In this document: piece by piece, positions 9,000 to 18,221 of the stretch
Numbering within the stretch: the stretch's first letter is position 1
Layout of the letters: each line of letters begins with the position of its first letter
Assembly: GCA_903813345.2 (NCBI GenBank)
Contig: CAIIXF020000085.1
Coordinates: 1 to 33,000 of the forward strand
Reading direction: 5' to 3'
Length of the DNA stretch: 33,000 nucleotides
From: Owenia fusiformis
Lineage: Eukaryota; Annelida; Polychaeta; Sabellida; Oweniidae
The notes under the pieces: model-generated
Told to the model about the DNA's origin: nothing
What the model saw: the letters and a program-made list of their open reading frames with translations, nothing else
Databases searched by the model: none
Translations under genes and position numbers: made by a program

Positions 9000-10966
9000 T
9001 TATTAGACTCCAGATTGAAAATCTGGAGTCTATTGCTTTTGCCAGTTTTCTTATTAGACTCCAGATGAAAATCTGGAGTCTATTGCTTTCGTCAGTTTTC
9101 TTTATTATTATTATTTTTCTTTCAGAATCTTCCTCCTTCCCAGATTTCTCACCAACTAAAAGAATTTACTTTAAGCTGCTTACATGATCAACTAGGGGCA
9201 GTTCCTGGGATGATGGGAAATTAGGTCAAATTTTTATCTAGGTCAAGGGTCAAGAACTAGGTCAAATCAAGGTCAAATCAACATTCTGTCAATTATCTTC
9301 GTTGTTGTTTGTCGTAACTACTTCATCTTAGTTTCTACATGTAGCTTAGAAAAAAACAAATCGAGAGTGTGCCATCCGTTTTTTGATTACTCTTAGCGAT
9401 TTTGAGATATGGCGTCCTGAAAGTAGGTCAAAACCAAAAAGTTCTCCAAATTTAACATATGAGCTATGAAATAAGGGTAGAATTTTCTCAGGAATCCGAA
9501 TCTGCAAACCAAATTTTGATCCGACTTCCCGTTCGGAAGTTATGGCGTTTTGAAAGCTCAAAAATCGCTAAATTTGGTGCCCATGTTAAGTCAATGGGGA
9601 AAAAGATTGTTTTGAAGTGAAAAATACGAAATATGGACTGAGTTCAGCTAAATATAATGAAAGCTTTTAAAAGAAGGGGACCTCATAAGCCATCTAGCTT
9701 CAAAATTTGGACACCAAAATGCCTAGGTCAAAATCTAGGTCAAATTCAAAGTTTTTCCTTATTTTTGCGATTCTGACACTACAGATTAATTATATTCTTC
9801 GAAATTTTGTATACATGTAGCTAAGAGTCTGCTAATAGTGTTAGCTTTTTGCCGTCAGAAAGTATTTTGCCCCATTTTTGAGATATGGTGTCCGAAAAGT
9901 AGGTCAAAATAAAAAATTCTCAAAATTTGACGTTTGAGTTATGAATTAAGTATAGAATTTTCTCAGGAATCCGAATCTGCAAACCAAATTTCGATCCGAC
10001 TTCCGGTTTGGAAGTTATGGCGTGTCGGAAAAGTAGGTCAAAATAAAAAGTTTCCAAATTTAACGTATGAGCTATGAATTAAGGATAGAATTTTCTCTGG
10101 AATCCAAATCTGCAAACCAAATTTCGATCCGACTTCCGGTTCGGAAGTTATGGCGTTTTGAAAGCTCAAAAATCGCTAAATTTGGTGCCCCATGTTATGT
10201 CAATGGGAAAAAAATATTTTTTTGAAGTGTAAAATACGAGATATAGACTAAGTACAGCTAAACATAATGGAAGCCCATAAAAGAAGGGGACCTCAAAAGC
10301 TACTTTCCTTCAAAATTTGGACACCAAAATACCTAGTTCAAAATCTAGGTCAAATTCTTAGTTTTTTCTTATTTTTGCAATTCGGACACTACACTTCAAT
10401 GATATTCTTCGAAATTTTGTATACATGTAGCAAAGAGTGTGCTTATAATGTTAACTTTTTGCCGTCAAGAAGTTTTTAGACCCACTTTTGAGATCTGGTG
10501 ATCGAAATGTAGGTCAAAATAAAAAGTTCTCCAAATTTAATGTATGAATTATGAATTAGGGGCATAATTTCCTAAGGAATCCGGATCTGAAATTAAAATT
10601 GCAATTCGACCCCCGGTTAAGATTCTAAGCCATTTTGAAGTTTGAAATTCGCACTTGCCAGTATTCACGATGCAGATTGATCAAATAAACTTTCAAAAAG
10701 TCCTACATACCCTACTTTACCTCCCTACCTACTCAGCTACTTATTTGACTACTTACTCAATTGCTTAATTAGTTATTACTTACTTAGCTACTTACTCAGC
10801 TACTAACTCAGCTTTTTACCCAGTTACTTACTCAGCTACTTACTCAACTACTACTAAGGTACTTACTCAACTAATTACTCAGTTACTTACTCAGCTCTTT
10901 ACTGATCTATCTAGGTTAAATAAATCTGGAGTCTTAAATTGAACTTGTTCAATTTCACAAATCTAG
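9000..10966 (+). repeat. Array unit U4: group II head, type A tail
   Basis: Two 5' hairpin blocks (9005-9031 with TGAAA loop, 9056-9081 with GAAA loop) precede the CTTCCTCC start. The head has AGGTCAAGGGTCA at 9240-9252 and a different middle (CAACATTCTGTCAATTATC) from group I. Monomers are anchored at 9404, 9880 and 10490. A partial monomer is spliced in at about 10020 through GGCG|TGTC. CTAG is at 10963-10966. The first monomer resembles U5 and U6, not group I. Confidence 0.82.
10725..10914 (+). repeat. 12-bp minisatellite, U4 tail (shorter)
   Basis: CTACTTACTCAG repeats, about 190 bp against about 230 bp in most other units, having lost roughly three copies from the middle. Copy-number change is confined to the central run. 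Confidence 0.8.
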
Positions 10967-13062
10967 TTATTATTATTATTCTTTCAGAATCTTCCTCCTT
11001 CCCAGATTTCTCACCAACTAAAAGAATTTACTTTAAGCTGCTTACATGATCAACTAGGGGCAGTTCCTGGGATGATGGGAAATTAGGTCAAATTTTTATC
11101 TAGGTCAAGGGTCAAGAACTAGGTCAAATCAAGGTCAAATCAACATTCTGTCAATTATCTTCGTTGTTGTTTGTCGTAACTACTTCATCTTAGTTTCTAC
11201 ATGTAGCTTAGAAAAAAACAAATCGAGAGTGTGCCATCCGTTTTTTGATTACTCTTAGCGATTTTGAGATATGGCGTCCTGAAAGTAGGTCAAAACCAAA
11301 AAGTTCTCCAAATTTAACATATGAGCTATGAAATAAGGGTAGAATTTTCTCAGGAATCCGAATCTGCAAACCAAATTTTGATCCGACTTCCCGTTCGGAA
11401 GTTATGGCGTTTTGAAAGCTCAAAAATCGCTAAATTTGGTGCCCATGTTAAGTCAATGGGAAAAAAGATTTTTTTTGAAGTGAAAAATACGAGATATAGA
11501 CTGAGTTCAGCTAAATATAATGAAAGCTTTTAAAAGAAGGGGACCTCATAAGCCATCTAGCTTCAGAATTTGGACACCAAAATGCCTAGGTCAAAATCTA
11601 GGTCAAATTCAAAGTTTTTCCTTATTTTTACGATTCTGACACAACAGATTAATTATATTCTTCGAAATTTTGTATACATGTAGCTAAGAGTCTGCTTATA
11701 GTGTTAGCCTTTTGCCGTCAGAAAGTATTTTGCCCCATTTTTGAGATATGGTGTCCGAAAAGTAGGTCAAAATAAAAAGTTCTCAAAATTTGACGTTTGA
11801 GTTATGAATTCAAGTATAGAATTTTCTCAGGAATCCGAATCTGCAAACCAAATTTCGATCCGACTTCCGGTTTGGAAGTTATGGCGTGTCCAAAAAGTAG
11901 GTCAAAATAAAAAGTTTCCAAATTTAACGTATGAGCTATGAATTAAGGAAAGAATTTTCTCTGGAATCCAAATCGGCAAACCAAATTTCGATCCGACTTC
12001 CGGTTCGGAAGTTATGGCGTTTTGAAAGCTCAAAAATCGCTAAATTTGGTGCTCATGTTATGTCAATCGGAAAAAATATTTTTTTGAAGTGTAAAATACG
12101 AGATATAGACTAAGTACAGCTAAACATAATGGAAGCCCATAAAAGAAGGGGACCTCAAAACCTTCTAATTTTGAAAATTTGGACAACAAAATGCCTAGGT
12201 CAAAATCTAGGTCAAATTCAAAGCTTTTCCTTATTTTTGCGATTCTGACACTACACTTTAATTATATTCTTCGAAATTGTGTATACATGTAGCCAAGAGT
12301 GTGCTAATAGTGTTAGCCTTTTGCCGTCAAAAAGTATTTTGACCCACTTTTGAGATATGGTGTCCCAAAAGTAGGTCAAAATAAAAAAATCTTCAAATGT
12401 AACGTATGAGTTATGAATAAGGGGTAGAATTTTATCAGGAATCCGAATCTGCAAATCAAATTTTGATTCGACCTCCTGTTCGGAAGTTATGGTGTTTTGA
12501 AAGCTCAAAAATCGCTAAATTTGCTGCCCCATGTTATGTCAATGGGAAAAAAGATTTTTTTGAAGTTTAAAATACGAGATATAGACTGAGTACAGCTTAA
12601 TATAATGAAAGCCTATTAAAGAAGGGGACCTCGAAGGCTACTTAGCTCCAAAATTTGGACACCAAAATGCCTAGGTCAAAATCAAGGTCAAATTTATAGT
12701 TTTCCTTATTTTTGCGATTCTGACACTATATTTAAATGATTTGCTTTAAAATTTTGTATACAGGTAGCAAAGAGTATGCTAATAGTGTTAGCATTTTGCC
12801 GTCAAAAAGTATTTTGACCCACTTTTGAGATATGGTGTCCGAAAAGTAGGCCAAAGTTAAAAGTTTTCCAAATTTAACGTATGAGTTATGAATTAAGGGT
12901 AGAATTTTCTCGGAATCTAGATCTGCAAACCAAATTTCGATCCGACTACTTGTTTTGAAGTTATGGCATTTTGAAATCTCAAAAATCGCTAAATTTGGTG
13001 CCCCATGTTAAATCAATGGGACCGAATAATTTTTTGAAGTATAAAAATACGAGATATAGAAT
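10967..13062 (+). repeat. Array unit U5, left part (interrupted by foldback)
   Basis: There are no hairpin blocks: TTATTATTATTATT leads directly to CTTTCAGAATCTTCCTCC. The head AGGTCAAGGGTCA is at 11102-11114. The head and first monomer match U4 at offset 1862 with few differences. Monomers are anchored at 11266, 11743, 12352 and 12827, with the same partial monomer junction at about 11885. The fifth monomer is split at GATATAGAAT (13053-13062) by the foldback insertion and resumes at 17483. Confidence 0.82.
13053..13062. repeat. Target-site duplication, left copy (foldback)
   Basis: GATATAGAAT lies directly left of the foldback element. The uninterrupted sister units carry the same GATATAGAAT continuing into GAGTACAGC, so this copy has the ancestral sequence. 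Confidence 0.7.
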
Positions 13063-13105
13063 GGGTGTCTACAAAACAAAGACCTAAGACCTACAAAACT
13101 AAGAC

Positions 13106-14345
13106 CCCCCACGTTATAAAACTAAGACCCTGTTATAAAACTAAGACCCCCCACGTTATAAAACTAAGACCCCCCACGTTATAAAACTAAGACCCCCCAC
13201 ATTATAAAACTAAGACCCTGTTATAAAACTAAGACCCCCCACATTATAAAACTAAGACCCTGTTATAAAACTAAGACCCCCATGTTATAAAACTAAGACC
13301 CTGTTATAAAACTAAGACCCCCCACGTTATAAAACTAAGACCCTGTTATAAAGCTAAGACCCCCCACGTTATAAAACTAAGACCCTGTTATAAAACTAAG
13401 ACCCCCCACGTAATAAAACTAAGACCCTGTTATAAAACTAAGACCCCCCACGTTATAAAACTAAGACCCTGTTATAAAACTAAGACCCCCCACGTTATAA
13501 AACTAAGACCCTGTTATAAAACTAAGACCCCCCACGTTATAAAACTAAGACCCCCACGTAATAAAACTAAGACCCTGTTATAAAACTAAGACCCCCCACG
13601 TTATAAAACTAAGACCCCCCACGTTATAAAACTAAGACCCCCCACGTTATAAAACTAAGACCCCCAACGTTATAAAACTAAGACCCTGTTATAAAACTAA
13701 GACCCCCCACGTTATAAAACTAAGACCCTGTTATAAAACTAAGACCCTGTTATAAAACTAAGACCCCCCACGTTATAAAACTAAGACCCTGTTATAAATC
13801 TAAGACCCCCCACGTTATAAAACTAAGACCCTGTTATAAAACTAAGACCCCCCACGTTATAAAACTAAGACCCTGTTATAAAACTAAGACCCCCCACGTT
13901 ATAAAACTAAGACCCTGTTATAAATCTAAGACCCCCCACGTTATAAAACTAAGACCCTGTTATAAAACTAAGACCCCCCACGTTATAAAACTAAGACCCT
14001 GTTATAAAACTAAGACCCCCCACGTTATAAAACTAAGACCCCCCACGTTATAAAACTAAGACCCTGTTATAAAACTAAGACCCCCCACGTTATAAAACTA
14101 AGACCCTGTTATAAAACTAAGACCCCCCACGTTATAAAACTAAGACCCTGTTATAAAACTAAGACCCCCCACGTTATAAAACTAAGACCCTGTTATAAAA
14201 CTAAGGCCCCCCACGTAATAAAACTAAGACCCTGTTATAAAACTAAGACCCCCCACGTTATAAAACTAAGACCCTGTTATAAAACTAAGACTCTGTTATA
14301 AAACTAAGACCTCCCACGTTATAAAACTAAGACCCTGCTATAAGA
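13106..14345. repeat. Foldback left arm: 42-bp tandem repeats
   Basis: Two short units alternate: a longer one ending CCCCCCACG and a shorter one ending CCCTG. Both continue TTATAAAACTAAGA, giving a 42-bp dimer and about thirty dimers. Irregularities include consecutive long units (for example near 13140-13200 and 13590-13680), point changes such as CTAAGGCC, and GTAATAAAA variants. Unequal exchange or slippage within the arm explains the mixed order. Confidence 0.9.
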
Positions 14346-14425
14346 ATCAGTCACCGTGCCTTGCTATGCTCGCCACAAGGTAGTCTTGCCTCTCGGCCTT
14401 GTGTTCCCCAGTAACATCATGGACT
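14346..14425. repeat. Foldback inner inverted repeat, left copy
   Basis: AATCAGTCACCGTGCCTTGC, a CTCGCCACAAGGTAGTCTTG stretch and the following CCTTGTGTTCCC / AGTAAC segment are the reverse complement of about 15590-15654. This continues the palindrome past the tandem arms. The match is imperfect (CTATGCTCGCC against CTCTGCTCGCC). Confidence 0.75.
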
Positions 14426-14532
14426 TCTAATCAATTTGAAGTCCATGGTAACATACAACAGCGGATTATATAAAAATGGACTGTAACAAATACCCGGATT
14501 TGTTGATTTTAAAAAAAAGTAATTTCTTCATA

Positions 14533-14670
14533 TCACTTTTTATGCCCGGCATAAAAAGTGATGTCCCATTTTATGCTGGCATAAAAAGTGATATCCCATT
14601 TTATGCTGGCATAAAAAGTGATGTCCCATTTTATGCTGAGCATAAAAAGAGATACTCCATTTTATGCTGG
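14533..14670. repeat. 30-bp minisatellite in foldback interior
   Basis: Four copies of a 30-31-bp unit start CATAAAAAGTGATGTCCC and end ATTTTATGCTGG, at 14550, 14580, 14610 and 14641. An inverted partial copy (TCACTTTTTATGCC) precedes them at 14533-14546. Each junction forms the palindrome TATGC-(T)GG-CATA, so the region could form serial hairpins. It has no counterpart in the right half of the element. Confidence 0.8.
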
Positions 14671-14699
14671 TATTGTTTTGGAAGTGATGTTTAATGGTA

Positions 14700-15290
14700 G
14701 TTCAAGATTTAAGACCCATCATTCTGGCACAGATTGCTGAACCATTGTTAGTTAAGAATTCCTAATAGAATTAAGAATTATTAGCTAAAACTGAGTTGTT
14801 TTGCCCTAGCAAACAATTTTCCAACTTGTAGTTCAACTTCTTCTGTCTATTTGTTGACAGTCTGTGATGTCATCATCAATCATCACAATAGAAATGAGGT
14901 AATTCACGATGACATCACAAAGTACTCTGATGACATCATCAATCATCACAATGGAAACGAGATAATTCATGATGACATCACAAAGCATCTCTGTCATAGA
15001 TAGAACTCTGCCACATTTCTTAGAAATCAAACTACTATGTGACATCATAGATAATCTCACTGTCACAGATAGAATTCACCTAATTCCCATTGTGATGATT
15101 GATGATGACATCACAGACTGTCAACACATATAGACAAAAATGAATTTCAAATGCATATTGGGATATTGTTTGCTAGGACAAACAGAACAGTTTCAGCTAT
15201 TAATTCTTAATTCTATTAGGAATTCTTAACTAAAATAAGTTCAGCAATCTATGTGAGAAAGATGGGTCTGAAATCTTGAACCACCATGTT
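14700..15290. repeat. Central palindrome of the foldback element
   Basis: The left flank (GTTCAAGATTTAAGACCCAT, AGAATTCCTAATAGAATTAA, TTGACAGTCTGTGATGTCAT at about 14699-14890) recurs as imperfect reverse complement at about 15100-15290. The arms enclose tandem TGATGACATCA / ATCAATCATCACAAT segments, two direct copies at about 14870-14990 plus an inverted one at 15089-15114. The TGATGTCATCA motifs resemble CRE/ATF sites. The centre of symmetry is near 15000. Confidence 0.75.
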
Positions 15291-15314
15291 ACTAGGGAAA
15301 ACAAGGGTCAGTGG

Positions 15315-15640
15315 CAAGACTACCATATGTGTATGTTACTAGGGTAAACAAGGGCCAGAGGCAAGACTACCATGTGTAGATTCTGTATGTGAGAAGGGAA
15401 CACAAGGACCAGAAGCAAGACTACCTTTTGTAGAATCGTTATGTTAGTGGGGAGAATCTGTAAATTAGAAGGGAACACAAGGACCAGAAGCAAGACTACC
15501 TTTTGTAGAATCTTTATGTTAGTGGGGAGAATCTGTATATTAGAAGGGAACACAAGGACCAGAAGCAAGACTATCTTTTGTAGAATCTGTATGTTACTAG
15601 GGAACTCAAGGCCCAGAGGCAAGACTACCTTGTGGCGAGC
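15315..15640. repeat. 75-bp direct repeats in foldback interior
   Basis: The core CAAGACTACC (one copy CAAGACTATC) recurs at 15315, 15362, 15416, 15491, 15566 and 15620. The two middle intervals are exactly 75 bases; the outer ones are 47-54, lacking the GTTAGTGGGGAGAATCTGTA segment. The left half of the element contains only one inverted copy, so this block expanded on one side after the palindrome formed. It opens chance reading frames in both directions. Confidence 0.8.
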
Positions 15641-15654
15641 AGAGCAAGGCACGG

Positions 15655-17440
15655 TGACTGATTCTTATAACAGGGTCTTAGTTTTATAACGTGGGGGGTC
15701 TTAGTTTTATAACAGGGTCTTAGTTTTATAACGTGGGGGGTCTTAGTTTTATAACAGGGTCTTAGTTTTATAACGTGGGGGGTCTTAGTTTTATAACAGG
15801 GTCTTAGTTTTATAACGTGGGGGTTTTAGTTTTATAACAGGGTCTTAGTTTTATAACGTGGGGGGTCTTAGTTTTATAACAGGGTCTTAGTTTTATAACG
15901 TGGGGGTCTTAGTTTTATAACAGGGTCTTAGTTTTATAATGTGGGGGGTCTTAGTTTTATAACGTGGGGGGTCTTAGTTTTATAACAGGGTCTTAGTTTT
16001 ATAACGTGGGGGGTCTTAGTTTTATAACAGGGTCTTAGTTTTATAACGTGGGGGGTCTTAGTTTTATAACAGGGTCTTAGTTTTATAACGTGGGGGGTCT
16101 TAGTTTTATAACAGGGTCTTAGTTTTATAACGTGGGGGTTTTAGTTTTATAACAGGGTCTTAGTTTTATAACGTGGGGGGTCTTAGTTTTATAACAGGGT
16201 CTTAGTTTTATAACGTGGGGGTCTTAGTTTTATAACAGGGTCTTAGTTTTATAATGTGGGGGGTCTTAGTTTTATAACGTGGGGGGTCTTAGTTTTATAA
16301 CAGGGTCTTAGTTTTATAACGTGGGGGGTCTTAGTTTTATAACAGGGTCTTAGTTTTATAACGTGGGGGTCTTAGTTTTATAACAGGGTCTTAGTTTTAT
16401 TACGTTGGGGTCTTAGTTTTATAACAGGGTCTTAGTTTTATAACATGGGGGGTCTTAGTTTTATAACAGGGTCTTAGTTTTATAACGTGGGGGGTCTTAG
16501 TTTTATAATAGGGTCTTAGTTTTATAACGCGGGGGTCTTAGTTTTATAACAGGGTCTTAGTTTTATAACGTGGGGGTCTTAGTTTTATAACAGGGTCTTA
16601 GTTTTATAACGTGGGGGGTCTTAGTTTTATAACAGGGTCTTAGTTTTTATAACGTGGGGGGTCTTAGTTTTATAACAGGGTCTTAGTTTTATAACGTGGG
16701 GGGTCTTAGTTTTATAACGTGGGGGGTCTTAGTTTTATAACAGGGTCTTAGTTTTATAACGTGGGGGGTCTTAGTTTTATAACAGGGTCTTAGTTTTATA
16801 ACGTGGGGGGTCTTAGTTTTATAACAGGGTCTTAGTTTTATTACGTTGGGGTCTTAGTTTTATAACAGGGTCTTAGTTTTATAACATGGGGGGTCTTAGT
16901 TTTATAACAGGGTCTTAGTTTTATAACGTAGGGGGTCTTAGTTTTATAACAGGGTCTTAGTTTTATAACGTGGGGGGTCTTAGTTTTGTAACAGGGTCTT
17001 AGTTTTTATAACGTGGGGGGTCTTAGTTTTATAACAGGGTCTTAGTTTTATAACGTGGGGGGTCTTAGTTTTATAACGTGGGGGGTCTTAGTTTTATAAC
17101 AGGGTCTTAGTTTTATAACGTGGGGGGTCTTAGTTTTATAACAGGGTCTTAGTTTTATAACGTGGGGGGTCTTAGTTTTATAACAGGGTCTTAGTTTTAT
17201 AACAGGGTCTTAGTTTTATTACGTGGGGGGTCTTAGTTTTATAACAGGGTCTTAGTTTTATAACGTGGGGGGTCTTAGTTTTATAACAGGGTCTTAGTTT
17301 TATAACGTGTGGGGTCTTAGTTTTATAACAGGGTCTTAGTTTTATAACGTGGGGGGTCTTAGTTTTATAACAGGGTCTTAGTTTTATTACATGGGGGGTC
17401 TTAGTTTTATAACAGGGTCTTAGTTTTATAACGTGGGGGG
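15655..17440. repeat. Foldback right arm: inverted 42-bp tandem repeats
   Basis: This is the reverse complement of the left-arm units (TCTTAGTTTTATAAC alternating with AGGG or GTGGGGGG), roughly forty-plus dimers, so clearly longer than the left arm. Larger blocks are duplicated: the stretch from about 15790 to 15990 recurs about 300 bases later, and a TTACGTTGGGG variant recurs at about 16400 and 16850. It ends with the outer TIR, GTAGGTCTTAGGTCTTTG. Confidence 0.9.
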
Positions 17441-17482
17441 TCTTAGTTTTGTAGGTCTTAGGTCTTTGTTTTGTAAACACCC

Positions 17483-17492
17483 GATATAGGGT
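17483..17492. repeat. Target-site duplication, right copy (foldback)
   Basis: GATATAGGGT directly follows the right terminus and is followed by GAGTACAGC, the expected continuation of the monomer. It differs from the left copy GATATAGAAT at two adjacent bases (AA to GG). Confidence 0.65.
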
Positions 17493-17944
17493 GAGTACAG
17501 CTAAACATAATGAAAGCCCATAGAAGAAGGGGACCTCAAAAGCTACTTTCCTTCAAAGTTTGGACACCAAAATACCTAGTTCAAAATCTAGGTCAAATTC
17601 ATAGTTTTTTTTATTTTGCGATTCTGACACTACACTTCAATGATATTCTCCGAAATTTTGTAAACTTGTAGCAAAGAGTGTGCTAATAATGTTAACATTT
17701 TGCCGTCAATAAGTTTTTTGACCAACTTTTGAGATATGGTGTCCGAAATGTAGGTCAAAATAAAAAGTTCTCCAATTCTAAAGTATGAGTTATGAATTAG
17801 GGGTAGAATTTCCAAAATTGCAATCCGACCCCCGGTTTAGATTCTACGCCATTTTGAAGTTTGAAATTCGCACTTGCCAGTATTCACGATGCAGATTGAT
17901 CAAATATACTTTCAAAAATTCCTGCATACCCTACTTTACCTCTG

Positions 17945-18170
17945 TACCTACTCAGCTACTTATTTGACTACTTACTCAATTACTTAATTAGTTATTACTT
18001 CCTTAGCAACTTACTCAGCTACTAACTCAGGTACTTACTCAGCTACTTACTCAGCTACCTACTCAGCTTTTTACTCAGTTACTTACTCAGCTACTTACTC
18101 AACTACTACTAAGGTACTTACTCAGCTAATTACTCAGTTACTTACTCAGCTCTTTACTGATCTATCTAGG
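17945..18170 (+). repeat. 12-bp minisatellite, U5 tail
   Basis: CTACTTACTCAG-type repeats with the standard closing TGATCTATCTAGG. One TTACTTCCTTAGC variant is private to this copy. Confidence 0.85.
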
Positions 18171-18221
18171 TCAAATAAATCTGGAGTCTTAAATTGAACT
18201 TGTTCAATTTCACAAATCTAG

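Larger units (their letters stand above)
13063..17482. mobile_element. 4.4-kb foldback transposon with repeat-built arms
   Basis: The terminal inverted repeats start GGGTGTCTACAAAACAAAG on the left and the complement of GGGTGTTTACAAAACAAAG on the right, one mismatch in the outer 50 bases. Both run into arms of short tandem repeats in opposite orientation (about 1.28 kb left, 1.82 kb right). Inverted homology continues well into the middle. Long inverted arms made of tandem subrepeats define foldback elements; Drosophila FB makes 9-bp duplications, and here it is 10 bp with two mismatches. Mutator-like elements (9-11 bp) are an alternative superfamily. No transposase is visible, so this copy depends on a partner elsewhere. 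Confidence 0.85.
17483..18221 (+). repeat. Array unit U5, right part (after foldback)
   Basis: The fifth monomer of U5 resumes at GAGTACAGCTAAACATAATG. A further monomer start at 17731 is cut short by a deletion at about 17815. Then come the type A tail (17945-18170) and the 3' end with CTAG at 18218-18221. Joined across the foldback, U5 would be about 2.8 kb, matching U6. Confidence 0.82.

Noticed and set aside
14870-15115. CRE/ATF-like TGATGTCATCA cluster as a promoter
   Set aside because: The motifs are explained by the inner palindrome and its tandem copies; no TATA box, initiator or downstream coding region was found.
15320-15689. Frames of 110 and 82 codons on both strands in the foldback interior
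   Set aside because: Both are low-complexity translations of the 75-bp repeats, also a multiple of three, on opposite strands of the same DNA.
13106-17440. CRISPR-like array
   Set aside because: There are no unique spacers: both short units are repeats, the arms are in opposite orientation, no cas genes are present, and the context is eukaryotic.
15655-17440. G-quadruplex or telomere-like repeat (GGGGGG and AGGG runs, TCTTAG)
   Set aside because: G runs are separated by about 16 or more bases, too far for a classical quadruplex, and no TTAGGG-type unit is present.
17178-17480. 100-codon repetitive frame (YKTKTPHVIKLRP type) in the right foldback arm
   Set aside because: It is a direct translation of the 42-bp repeat, which is divisible by three, and so stays open by construction.
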